From UA16 sp042095135 (lineage in GTDB: Bacteria > Bacteroidota > Bacteroidia > Flavobacteriales_D > Sanyastnellaceae): DNA of 30,299 nucleotides. Shown here piece by piece: positions 8,406 through 16,069 of this stretch; positions within the stretch are counted from its first letter, which is position 1, and each line of letters opens with the position of its first letter. The stretch lies in assembly GCA_042095135.1 (NCBI GenBank), contig JBELBV010000030.1, positions 1 to 30,299 on the forward strand, written 5' to 3'. The notes under the pieces were generated by a model. The model worked only from the letters and a program-made list of their open reading frames with translations, was not told the DNA's origin and did no database searches. Both the position numbers and the translations under genes were made by a program.

Positions 8406-9559
8406 TGCATTGCATTTGGCGAGGGCGAAGATAAGCCGTTCTTGCCCCACAACGCTCCACCCATGTGAGCCATGCTGCTACCTGTGACTTCAGGCCAGAC
8501 ATTGTCCCATTCCAGCCACCTCAAGAGCCCCAAAAAGCCAAAAGCAAAGGCTTCCTTTCCTTGAACGAGGGTCGCATCAGGCACGATTGCTTCGAAGGGC
8601 ATATCCCCTTCGCCAATCGGAGACACTTCACCAAAGCACCGAACCAATTCATGATTAAAGGCACCTCCTCCCGTCACCAGCGTCTTGCGCCCATTTGCAG
8701 CCAGGCGAACCTGTGCGGCGATGTAGGCCACCGCCGTCGCCAGCAAATCCTCCGTCACCAATGCACCGTTATGCTCGTGCTGCTCCAGCATCGGCCAAAA
8801 CGACTGGAGCAACCACTCCACCCCGAGACTCTTGGGAGCCGATTGATTGTGGTACGGCAGACTCGTCCAAGCCGCGAACAGTTCAGGCAGCACATGGCCT
8901 GACGCCGCCAACTGCCCTGAAGCATCGAAAGGCAGACCCTGGCGTCCGGCAAGGGCATTCAACACCAAGTTGCAAGGTCCCACATCCCATGCTACCCTGC
9001 GCCCTGCTCGGTTCAGGCTGATGTTGCTGAAGCCCCCGAGGTTTAGGCATGATTCAAAATCACCGAACAGCAAGGCATCCGCCACGGGCACAAGGGGCGC
9101 GCCTTGCCCGCCGAGCGCCACATCCAAACTGCGTAGATCACTGACGACCGGTACGCGCGCGCCAAATGCCGCGTACAATTCCGCACCGCTTCCCAATTGA
9201 GCAGTGTATCCGTTCGAAGGCTGGTGGAAAATGGTTTGCCCGGAGAAGGCGATCACGTCAAACTTCTGGGGGTCAGTGCAACGGGCAATTTGGGCTGCAC
9301 ACCAGCGCGACCAATCCCGCTCGCATTCGAACCACTCCGCAGCTCCGGCACGAGCTAAGGCGTTGAATCGCTCGGGCCACACGGAGTCCAATGGGACTTC
9401 ATGCAGGGCCTCGATGCTCCCTTTCCACTGGCCATCTGTACAGGTGAATTCGGCCTCCACCAAGTCCAGTGCATCCATGGAAGTTCCGCTCATGGTGCCC
9501 AAAACACGAAAGGGCCCATTTGGCCCACATTCACCCAATTCAATGGTTTTCAGTTTCAT
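8402..9559 (-). CDS. anmK: Anhydro-N-acetylmuramic acid kinase
   Basis: Cytoplasmic peptidoglycan-recycling enzyme that hydrolyses and phosphorylates 1,6-anhydro-MurNAc to MurNAc-6-phosphate. Motifs are the ATP-binding GTMSGTSMDALD (21-32), IAFSGQTIFHQP, GGQGAPLVPVADALL, NLGGFSNISL, the catalytic-region DVGPCN, and VTGGGAFNHELVRCF near the C terminus. About 385 residues is normal for the family. The ATG at 9559 is preferred over an in-frame TTG at 9592. It diverges from the acyl-CoA dehydrogenase gene across 65 bp, and its stop overlaps the downstream dehydrogenase start, so the two are translationally coupled. Confidence 0.94.
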   Translation of the reverse strand: MKLKTIELGECGPNGPFRVLGTMSGTSMDALDLVEAEFTCTDGQWKGSIEALHEVPLDSVWPERFNALARAGAAEWFECERDWSRWCAAQIARCTDPQKFDVIAFSGQTIFHQPSNGYTAQLGSGAELYAAFGARVPVVSDLRSLDVALGGQGAPLVPVADALLFGDFESCLNLGGFSNISLNRAGRRVAWDVGPCNLVLNALAGRQGLPFDASGQLAASGHVLPELFAAWTSLPYHNQSAPKSLGVEWLLQSFWPMLEQHEHNGALVTEDLLATAVAYIAAQVRLAANGRKTLVTGGGAFNHELVRCFGEVSPIGEGDMPFEAIVPDATLVQGKEAFAFGFLGLLRWLEWDNVWPEVTGSSMAHMGGALWGKNGLSSPSPNAMQ

Positions 9560-9580
9560 ATCGAACGGTCGGAGACTCCT

Positions 9581-9588
9581 TATCTTTG
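9581..9588 (+). promoter_or_regulatory. Bacteroidota -7 box (TATCTTTG) for the acyl-CoA dehydrogenase
   Basis: A perfect match to TAnnTTTG in the 65-bp divergent region between anmK and the acyl-CoA dehydrogenase. Transcription would start near 9593, about 30 bases before the gene. No good -33 TTTG lies at the expected distance (the nearest is a TTTC at 9554-9557, 23 bp away), so the call rests on the -7 box and its position. Confidence 0.55.
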
Positions 9589-9593
9589 CCAAT

Positions 9594-9644
9594 ATGGAGC
9601 AATTTCTCCAAAAGCATCAAGGAAATGAACCTCGAACTTACTGA
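9594..9644 (+). other. Possible leaderless 16-codon upstream ORF overlapping the acyl-CoA dehydrogenase start
   Basis: An ATG sits five bases after the -7 box TATCTTTG, about where transcription should begin. It opens a 16-residue frame (MEQFLQKHQGNEPRTY) that ends 17 bases beyond the next gene's ATG, in a different frame. If translated it would affect initiation of the dehydrogenase. It may be chance; there is no homology or codon evidence for a peptide this short. Confidence 0.22.
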
Positions 9645-10767
9645 AGAGCACATCGCCGTCCGGGACGCCGCCCGAGACTTCGCCCAAAACGTACTCAAAC
9701 CCACGGTCATTGACCGCGACAACGAGCAGCGGTTTGCGACCGATGAAATCAACGAACTCGGAGCGCTGGGATTCATGGGGATGATGGTGGATGAGAAGTA
9801 CGGAGGAAGCGGCATGGACACCGTAAGCTATGCCTTGGCCATGGAAGAAATCAGCAAAGTCGACGCTTCAGTGAGCGTTTGCATGAGCGTCAACAACTCC
9901 CTTGTATGCTACGGCCTGCAGGCCTTCGGAACAGAGGAGCAAAAGGAAAAATACCTCCGCCCCTTGGCGTCTGGCCAAAAGATTGGGGCATTTTGCCTCA
10001 GCGAACCCGAAGCGGGTTCTGATGCCACTTCGCAAGCCACAACCGCCATTGATTGTGGCGATCACTACTTGCTGAATGGTACCAAAAATTGGATCACGAA
10101 CGGCGGATGCGCTAGCACCTACCTCGTCATCGCACAAACTGATGCTGACAAAGGCCACCGCGGCATCAATGCCTTGATTGTTGAGCGGGATATGACCGGT
10201 TTCATCGTAGGAGCCAAGGAAGACAAAATGGGGATCCGGGGATCCGATACCCACACGTTGATGTTCCAGGATGTCAAGGTCCCGAAGGCGAACCGCATCG
10301 GTGAAGATGGGTTTGGATTCAAATTTGCCATGAAAACCTTGGCCGGAGGGCGCATTGGTATCGCGGCCCAAGCCTTGGGCATCGCATCCGGGGCCTACGA
10401 ACTCGCGTTGGCCTACTCCAAAGAGCGGAAGGCGTTTGGCAAAACCATCAACCAGCACCAGGCCATCGCATTCAAACTGGCCGATATGGCAACGCAAATT
10501 GAGGCCGCCCGCTTGTTGGTGATGAAAGCCGCCGCCCTAAAGGACGCCGGTGAAGACTACGACCTCGCTTCTAGCATGGCAAAGCTCTATGCTTCTGAGG
10601 TGGCCATGACACAAACCGTTGAAGCGGTTCAGGTGCACGGCGGATATGGTTTTGTGAAAGAGTACCACGTCGAACGCATGATGCGCGACGCCAAGATCAC
10701 CCAGATCTACGAAGGCACCAGTGAGGTCCAGAAGATCGTCATCAGCCGCTCCATCCTGAAGGACTAG
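9625..10767 (+). CDS. Acyl-CoA dehydrogenase (short/medium-chain, butyryl-CoA dehydrogenase-like)
   Basis: FAD enzyme that introduces the trans-2 double bond into acyl-CoA in fatty-acid or branched-chain amino-acid degradation, passing electrons to electron-transfer flavoprotein. The 380-residue protein has the full family order: an N-terminal helical domain (ELTEEH, DEKYGGSGMD), a middle domain with FCLSEPEAGSDA and LNGTKNWITNGG, then SKERKAFGKTINQHQAIAFK and QVHGGYGFVKEY. The catalytic glutamate lies in QIYEGTSEVQ (Glu363). The ATG at 9625 gives the family-typical N terminus MNLELTEEH; an in-frame extension back to 9469 overlaps anmK and is not homologous. It is a single-gene unit. Its stop TAG shares a CTAG palindrome with the stop of the convergent gene. 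Confidence 0.95.
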   Translation: MNLELTEEHIAVRDAARDFAQNVLKPTVIDRDNEQRFATDEINELGALGFMGMMVDEKYGGSGMDTVSYALAMEEISKVDASVSVCMSVNNSLVCYGLQAFGTEEQKEKYLRPLASGQKIGAFCLSEPEAGSDATSQATTAIDCGDHYLLNGTKNWITNGGCASTYLVIAQTDADKGHRGINALIVERDMTGFIVGAKEDKMGIRGSDTHTLMFQDVKVPKANRIGEDGFGFKFAMKTLAGGRIGIAAQALGIASGAYELALAYSKERKAFGKTINQHQAIAFKLADMATQIEAARLLVMKAAALKDAGEDYDLASSMAKLYASEVAMTQTVEAVQVHGGYGFVKEYHVERMMRDAKITQIYEGTSEVQKIVISRSILKD

Positions 10768-12536
10768 TTCGGGAGGCGCTGATTGCCTGCGTCCCACAGT
10801 TCTTCACCGGAAGCAGTGGTCACGACCACTTCTGGAATTCCATCTCCCGTTCGGTCCTCTACGAGGACGCTCAAACCCCGTGTCATCCGACTCAACCCGA
10901 CCGGTTCATCCGATCCAATCGTTCGCTCTTGCACCCACCCTTCGTTGTCCACGTACAACACCGTGGAAGAAGTAAGGTCTTTGCCCAATCGGAAAGCCAA
11001 CTTTTGCCCCACCGGGACGCGCACCGGAGAGCGGAACCGGTCTTCCCCAGTGCGGCTCAGGATGCGCACAGAGCCGTCGTCTTGGCCGGCAAAAATGTAA
11101 TCGCGCGGTCCGATGCGGAGGTGCGATAAGTTCACGATGTGCCGGCCGGGTTCGGCCTTGAATTTCCAGCCTGGCGTGCGTTCTCCTTCCTTTCTGAAAT
11201 TGAATACTTCCCCGTTCGGCGCAGCCAACAGAAAGCGGAATTGGCGGTTTTTGTCGTAGTCAAAAACCGCAAACGCAGAGAAGCCTGTGGACCAACGCTT
11301 CGGAAACCCTTTCACCTCGCGGCCCAAGACATCGATGACATGAAACCGCTTGCCCGCACCGATGGCCACCTGGTATTTTCCGTTGCGGTAGAGGTCAATC
11401 TCCCACACCTCTGGCGAAACGCCCGTTTCGATTTCGACCGACCACACTTCCCGCGCATTTTCCTGAGCCACAACGCGGCTTCCTTCGCTTCGAAGCTCCA
11501 TCCGACCGCCGGATCGGTGGTTCCGCGCGTAGCCCAAAATGTCCGAAAGCTTCGGCATCGGCGACACGGAGGTTTCGAGCGGTGCAACAACTGACTCGGC
11601 AACAACGGCAGGTGCGTCGCTTGATCGCTCTTGAACCGTCCACACCAACCGACCGTCGGGCAGTGCACGGCCCGTTCTAGATTCCGTGCGGCTCCATCGC
11701 GCAAATTCATAGGCTGCTGGTGCCTCGTCATCATCAGCTCGGTATGGAGGGACCAGGGACCACAAGGAATCCCCCTCCTTGGTTGGAATGTACCAGACGC
11801 CGTTTTCCCAAGATCCTTCACGTTGAAGCGCTGCCATCGAATCGACCCCCGCATAAGCACGGAGGCGAGCCCCATCCACCGTACATGTCAACCATGCTGA
11901 CGCCACCAACCAATCCAGCGAATCCGGTACCTGAGCCGCCGTTGTGGGATAAGCTCCTACCGCTGCTGTCTGTACGACTGCATCTCCAGCCATCCGCTCG
12001 TACCACTTCGCCCATGACTGGGGAAGCACGGACTCCCCCGGCCGTGCTGAGCCACCTACCTGGGTGACCAACTTCTCATTTTTCACCGCAGTTCCGAGTC
12101 GCGCGAAGGAGGATTCTACCGTGCCGTCGCCGAGTAATACTTGAAAGGTGCGTCCTCCCGAGCGGGGTTGCCAGTGTGCGGCCATGGCACCAGGCTCAAC
12201 CTTCCACGACTCTAATGCAACGCCAAGAATCCAACCGCCCTGCCAGGGCTTGCTAACCCAGCCGGCAGGCAACGCCGTGGGAAGCGAAGTTGCATGGTAG
12301 ATGCATACGGAGTCTGCACTTCGCTTGAAAGCGGTCAGCGTACACGACACAGAATCCTGGACTTCAAGGCCGTTCGGCCATGCCGCAGGTTGTTCCCAAA
12401 GATCGAAGGCATCGCCAACCACATCCGTAGGATCAACAAAAGGTGGCGCTTCAGCTCGTTGCAATAAAACCCAAGCCGCGCTTCCCAACGCGGCCACGAC
12501 CACTCCACCAACCGTTAGCCAACGCTGCCAGTTCAT
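10764..12536 (-). CDS. Conserved membrane-anchored protein of unknown function with a beta-propeller-like C-terminal half
   Basis: About 590 residues, function not recognized. An N-terminal signal anchor (about residues 7-25) would leave the rest in the periplasm. The first half (about 40-330) has no motif I know. The second half has repeat-like units ending in hydrophobic beta strands: EIDLYRNGKYQVAIGAGKRF, VIDVLGREVKGFP, FDYDKNRQFRFLLAAPNGEV, FAGQDDGSVRILSRTGEDRF, and VEDRTGDGIPEVVVTTASGE, which resembles an FG-GAP/PQQ-type blade. I recall similar C-terminal wording (YRNGK ... IDRxGRDVxGFP ... FDYDKNRxYRFL) in uncharacterized Bacteroidota proteins, so the family looks lineage-wide. It begins 10 bp after the recG stop, implying cotranscription, and ends in a CTAG shared with the convergent acyl-CoA dehydrogenase. 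Confidence 0.8.
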   Translation of the reverse strand: MNWQRWLTVGGVVVAALGSAAWVLLQRAEAPPFVDPTDVVGDAFDLWEQPAAWPNGLEVQDSVSCTLTAFKRSADSVCIYHATSLPTALPAGWVSKPWQGGWILGVALESWKVEPGAMAAHWQPRSGGRTFQVLLGDGTVESSFARLGTAVKNEKLVTQVGGSARPGESVLPQSWAKWYERMAGDAVVQTAAVGAYPTTAAQVPDSLDWLVASAWLTCTVDGARLRAYAGVDSMAALQREGSWENGVWYIPTKEGDSLWSLVPPYRADDDEAPAAYEFARWSRTESRTGRALPDGRLVWTVQERSSDAPAVVAESVVAPLETSVSPMPKLSDILGYARNHRSGGRMELRSEGSRVVAQENAREVWSVEIETGVSPEVWEIDLYRNGKYQVAIGAGKRFHVIDVLGREVKGFPKRWSTGFSAFAVFDYDKNRQFRFLLAAPNGEVFNFRKEGERTPGWKFKAEPGRHIVNLSHLRIGPRDYIFAGQDDGSVRILSRTGEDRFRSPVRVPVGQKLAFRLGKDLTSSTVLYVDNEGWVQERTIGSDEPVGLSRMTRGLSVLVEDRTGDGIPEVVVTTASGEELWDAGNQRLPN

Positions 12537-12546
12537 GCGACCAAGT

Positions 12547-14652
12547 TCAGGAGATCCGGCTCCAGTTTGTCCGGCCTTGTTGTGCACGTATCAACGCGGC
12601 CTTGAGGATAGCGTAGAGCGGCGATTCGAGGTGCGGGTCTTCTTCGAGGATGCGGCTTCCGATGTACCGTGCGGTGGTGAGCAATTCCCGGTCGCGCAAT
12701 AGGTCAGCCATTTTCAAATCCGGCACCCCCGATTGCTGCGTGCCCATCAGGTCTCCGGGTCCGCGCAATTCCATGTCCACCTCTGCCAACTCAAACCCAT
12801 CGTTCGTGCGGCACATGGTTTCGAGCCGTCGCCGGCCGTCTTTGGACAATTCAATCCCGGTCATCAAAATGCAGTAACTCTGCTCAGCCCCTCGGCCAAC
12901 GCGGCCCCGCAGCTGATGCAGCTGAGCGAGCCCAAAGCGCTCGGCACTTTCGATGACCATCACCGATGCGTTAGGGACGTTTACGCCGACTTCGATGACG
13001 GTTGTCGCTACCATGATGTGACTCGTTCCATTCACAAAACGCTCCATCTCCATGTCCTTGGCCTCGGGCTTCATTCGGCCGTGGAGGATGCCGATGCGGA
13101 AATCCGGAAGCGGGAATCGCCTCGATAGGCTTTCGTAACCGTCCATCAAGTCTTTGTGGTCGAGCGTAGCGCTTTCTTCAATCAACGGATAGACGACGTA
13201 TACCTGGCGCCCGCGCTTGATCTCGTCTTCCATGAATTGGAACACGGACAGCCGGGCCTCGTCTGTACGGTGTACGGTTTTAATCGGCTTGCGACCCGGC
13301 GGCATCTCATCGATGACGCTGACATCCAAATCACCGTAAGCGGTCATGGCCAGGGTGCGCGGAATGGGCGTGGCGGTCATGACCAAGACGTGCGGTGCCG
13401 GGTTGGCTTTGGCCCAGAGTTTGCTGCGCTGCGCTACACCAAATCGGTGCTGTTCATCGATGATGGCGAGCCCCAATAGCTTGAATTGCACCGCGGGTTC
13501 AATGAGCGCATGCGTCCCAATCAAGATGTGCACCTCACCAGCCTCCAATCCGGCCAGGATGGGCTTGCGTTGCGCGGTCTTGACGCTTCCTGTCAACAGT
13601 TCCACCCGCACGGGCAAACCCGCCAGAGCCTCTTGGAATGAAACGTAATGCTGGTTGGCCAAGATCTCCGTTGGAGCCATGACACACGCTTGATACCCGT
13701 TGTCCAACGCCAACAACGCCGTCAACAACGCAACCATGGTTTTGCCGCTGCCGACATCGCCTTGGAGCAACCGGTTCATGTGCCACCCGGTGTTCAAGTC
13801 AGCGCGGATCTCGCGCATCACGCGTTTCTGTGCTCCCGTGAGCTCGAAAGGGATGTGCTGGCTGTAATAGGCATTGAATAGCTCCCCCACTTCACCAAAT
13901 CGAACGCCTGGGACGTCTTGGGTCTGAGCTTGCTTCTGCTTGAGCAGCTTGATCTGGAGGAGGAGAAGTTCTTCAAACTTTAGGCTGCGCCGGCCGAGTT
14001 CGGCTTCCTCGGCATTTTGTGGCGCATGCACCCGCCGGAACGCCTCGGCGCGGGAAGGAAAATTCAGCTCCGTGCGGATGGCTTCGGGCAGCCGTTCGGC
14101 CACACTGAACTGGGGATGTGCAAGCAGTGTCCGTATGGACTTGGCAAGTCCGGCCGAGGACAAGCCGCGTTGCGTAAGCTTTTCGGTGGTCCGGTATACC
14201 GGCTGCAGACCGGCGCCTTTGCGCTGCTCGAATTGCGCCTCCAGCTCGACTTCCGGATGCGGCATATTCCAACGACTCTGGTATTTGGTGGGCTTGCCAT
14301 AAACCACCACCTTTTGCTGAACTGGGATTTGTGATGCCATCCAGCGCGCGCCTTTGAACCAAACCAGGTCAAGGGTGCCCGATTCATCCTCGAATTTGGC
14401 GACCAAGCGGGACCCACGTTTGCCAGGCACTTGGTTGATACCGGTGATTACCCCGCGAAGCTGCACAGCCACAGCGTCCGACGAGAGGGCATCCACACGG
14501 GCAAAAGCCGTGCGGTCTTCGTAACGAAAAGGCAAGTGTTCCAGCAAGTCACCCGTTGAAGAAACACCCAACTCCGACCGCAACCACTCCGCGCGCTTCG
14601 GGCCAATGCCTTTGACGTATTCGATGGGGGTATCAATGAAATCAGGTGCCAT
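12547..14652 (-). CDS. recG: ATP-dependent DNA helicase RecG
   Basis: Double-stranded DNA translocase that regresses stalled replication forks and remodels D-loops. The N-terminal wedge/OB region starts with an HhH-like segment (IEYVKGIGPKRAEWL) and continues with PFRYEDRT. The SF2 helicase core follows: Walker A LQGDVGSGKTMVALL (about residue 300), MAPTEILANQH, the DEQH box IIDEQHRFGVAQRSKL, VMTATPIPRTLA, and in the second lobe LHGRMKPEAKD, TTVIEVGVNVPNA and QLRGRVGRG. The C terminus has FELAEVDMELRGPGDLMGTQ. The ATG at 14652 gives about 701 residues, typical for RecG; a longer start at 14709 is less likely. It follows the PDH operon terminator and lies upstream of the unknown membrane protein. 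Confidence 0.97.
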   Translation of the reverse strand: MAPDFIDTPIEYVKGIGPKRAEWLRSELGVSSTGDLLEHLPFRYEDRTAFARVDALSSDAVAVQLRGVITGINQVPGKRGSRLVAKFEDESGTLDLVWFKGARWMASQIPVQQKVVVYGKPTKYQSRWNMPHPEVELEAQFEQRKGAGLQPVYRTTEKLTQRGLSSAGLAKSIRTLLAHPQFSVAERLPEAIRTELNFPSRAEAFRRVHAPQNAEEAELGRRSLKFEELLLLQIKLLKQKQAQTQDVPGVRFGEVGELFNAYYSQHIPFELTGAQKRVMREIRADLNTGWHMNRLLQGDVGSGKTMVALLTALLALDNGYQACVMAPTEILANQHYVSFQEALAGLPVRVELLTGSVKTAQRKPILAGLEAGEVHILIGTHALIEPAVQFKLLGLAIIDEQHRFGVAQRSKLWAKANPAPHVLVMTATPIPRTLAMTAYGDLDVSVIDEMPPGRKPIKTVHRTDEARLSVFQFMEDEIKRGRQVYVVYPLIEESATLDHKDLMDGYESLSRRFPLPDFRIGILHGRMKPEAKDMEMERFVNGTSHIMVATTVIEVGVNVPNASVMVIESAERFGLAQLHQLRGRVGRGAEQSYCILMTGIELSKDGRRRLETMCRTNDGFELAEVDMELRGPGDLMGTQQSGVPDLKMADLLRDRELLTTARYIGSRILEEDPHLESPLYAILKAALIRAQQGRTNWSRIS

Positions 14653-14718
14653 GGGAGTTTGCCGTGAGCGCTCTTCGAAGGTCGGCGTGAACACCTTTAA
14701 ATGCAACACCCACCAACG

Positions 14719-14748
14719 AAAAGAGCCAACCCAAAGGCCGGCTCTTTT
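14719..14748 (-). terminator. Intrinsic terminator of the pdhA-pdhC operon
   Basis: On the minus strand AAAAGAGCC, then an inner part able to pair as GGCC/GGTT around a TTTG loop, then GGCTCTTTT forms a long hairpin whose 3' arm ends in a U-run. It starts 21 bp after the pdhC stop. The A-run/T-run symmetry could also stop plus-strand transcription. It separates the PDH operon from recG. Confidence 0.85.
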
Positions 14749-14769
14749 TCGAATGGAAAAACGCTTGGA

Positions 14770-16035
14770 TCAGTAGCCGTTTGCCAGCATCTGAACCGGG
14801 TTCTCTAGGTAATTCTTGAAGTCTTGCAAAAAGGCTGCGCCGGACGCACCGTCCACCGAACGATGGTCGCAGCTCAAGGTGACCTTCATGACGTGCCCCG
14901 GCACCACGGCACCGTCCTTCACGACAGGTATAGCATTGATGCCACCCACGGCCAAAATGCATGAATCAGGTGCATTGATGATGGCCGTGAACTCGTCGAT
15001 GCCGAACATGCCGAGGTTGGAGATGGTGAAGGTGTTCCCTTCCCAATCGCTGGGCTGCAATTTCTTATCACGCGCTTTCCCGGCGTAATCTTTTACCTCC
15101 GCACCAATCTGGGACATGCGCTTCAAGTCGGCGTGTCGAACCACGGGGACCAACAGCCCTTCATCGACAGAAACCGCCACTCCAATGTGTACATGCTCGT
15201 TAAAACGAATGCGATCATCCAGCCAGCTGCTGTTAACGACCGGGTGCTTTTTCAGCGCTAAAGCAGCAGCTTTAACGACCATGTCATTAAAACTGATTTT
15301 CACCTCACCTCCATCATTGATGGCTTTGCGCGTCGTCATCGCTGCACCCATGTCCACACTTACCGTCAGGTAGAAGTGAGGTGCGGAAAACTTGCTCTCC
15401 GACAAGCGGCGGGCAATGGTTTTACGCATCTGGCTGATGCCGACTTCCGTGAAGCGTTCAACGCCTTGGACCGGCGCACCTGCTCCGTGCGCTTGGTAGG
15501 CTTCTACATCACGCTTAACCACGCGTCCACCATCACCGGAACCCGGAATCATGGATACGTTCAAGCCGCGCTCCTCTGCAAGTTTTCGCGCCAGTGGAGA
15601 GGCCTTCAATCGGCTGATTGCTGAAGGGGTAACCGGAGCTGGAGCCGGAGTTGCTGCCACGGGAGCGGCCGCAGGGGCTGGCGCGGGTGCTGGTGCTGCG
15701 ACCGGCGCTGGAGCAGGAGCTGGGGCCGCAGGCTCTGCAGGCGCCTCAACCGCAGGAGTTTTCGCCTCTTCTTCCAAAACCGCCGAAATGTCTTCTCCTT
15801 TCTCACCCAAGATGCACAACAAGCTATCCACAGGTGCCATCGAGCCTTGTTCCACGCCGATGTGCAACAGCACGCCGTCGAAGAACGACTCGAACTCCAT
15901 GGTGGCTTTGTCGGTTTCGATTTCAGCGAGAATTTCACCGCTTTCCACCTCGTCCCCCACTTGCTTGAGCCAGGATGCTACCACGCCTTCTGTCATGGTA
16001 TCGCTCAATTTGGGCATTCGAACAATTTCTGCCAT
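14770..16035 (-). CDS. pdhC: Pyruvate dehydrogenase complex E2, dihydrolipoamide acetyltransferase
   Basis: Core of the pyruvate dehydrogenase complex; moves the acetyl group from lipoyl-lysine to CoA. The 421-residue protein has one lipoyl domain (about 1-78) with the lipoylated lysine in EIETDKATMEF (Lys43), an Ala/Pro-rich flexible linker (about 92-138), an E1/E3-binding domain (about 139-178; SPLARKLAEERGLN, GDGGRVVKRDV), and the catalytic domain ending in SCDHRSVDGASGAAF, where His391 and Asp395 are catalytic. Many flavobacterial E2 proteins carry two lipoyl domains; only one is present here. It follows pdhA after 34 bp. It could in principle be another 2-oxo-acid E2, but the pdhA neighbour supports pyruvate. 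Confidence 0.93.
   Translation of the reverse strand: MAEIVRMPKLSDTMTEGVVASWLKQVGDEVESGEILAEIETDKATMEFESFFDGVLLHIGVEQGSMAPVDSLLCILGEKGEDISAVLEEEAKTPAVEAPAEPAAPAPAPAPVAAPAPAPAPAAAPVAATPAPAPVTPSAISRLKASPLARKLAEERGLNVSMIPGSGDGGRVVKRDVEAYQAHGAGAPVQGVERFTEVGISQMRKTIARRLSESKFSAPHFYLTVSVDMGAAMTTRKAINDGGEVKISFNDMVVKAAALALKKHPVVNSSWLDDRIRFNEHVHIGVAVSVDEGLLVPVVRHADLKRMSQIGAEVKDYAGKARDKKLQPSDWEGNTFTISNLGMFGIDEFTAIINAPDSCILAVGGINAIPVVKDGAVVPGHVMKVTLSCDHRSVDGASGAAFLQDFKNYLENPVQMLANGY
15636..15756 (-). repeat. Low-complexity Ala/Pro codon repeat (E2 linker)
   Basis: Imperfect GCT/GCG/CCG-type repeats encode alternating Ala-Pro blocks (PAPAPAPVAAPAPAPAPAAA) in the pdhC interdomain linker. This is a coding low-complexity tract, not a mobile or regulatory repeat. 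It also produces a spurious Ala/Gly-rich ORF on the plus strand. Confidence 0.7.
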
Positions 16036-16069
16036 TGTCTAAGTATGTCGTGTTCTACTCGTCATTTTA

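Noticed and set aside
15551..16042. Plus-strand Ala/Gly-rich frame opposite pdhC
   Set aside because: It is produced by the Ala/Pro linker repeat of E2 read on the other strand; low complexity only.
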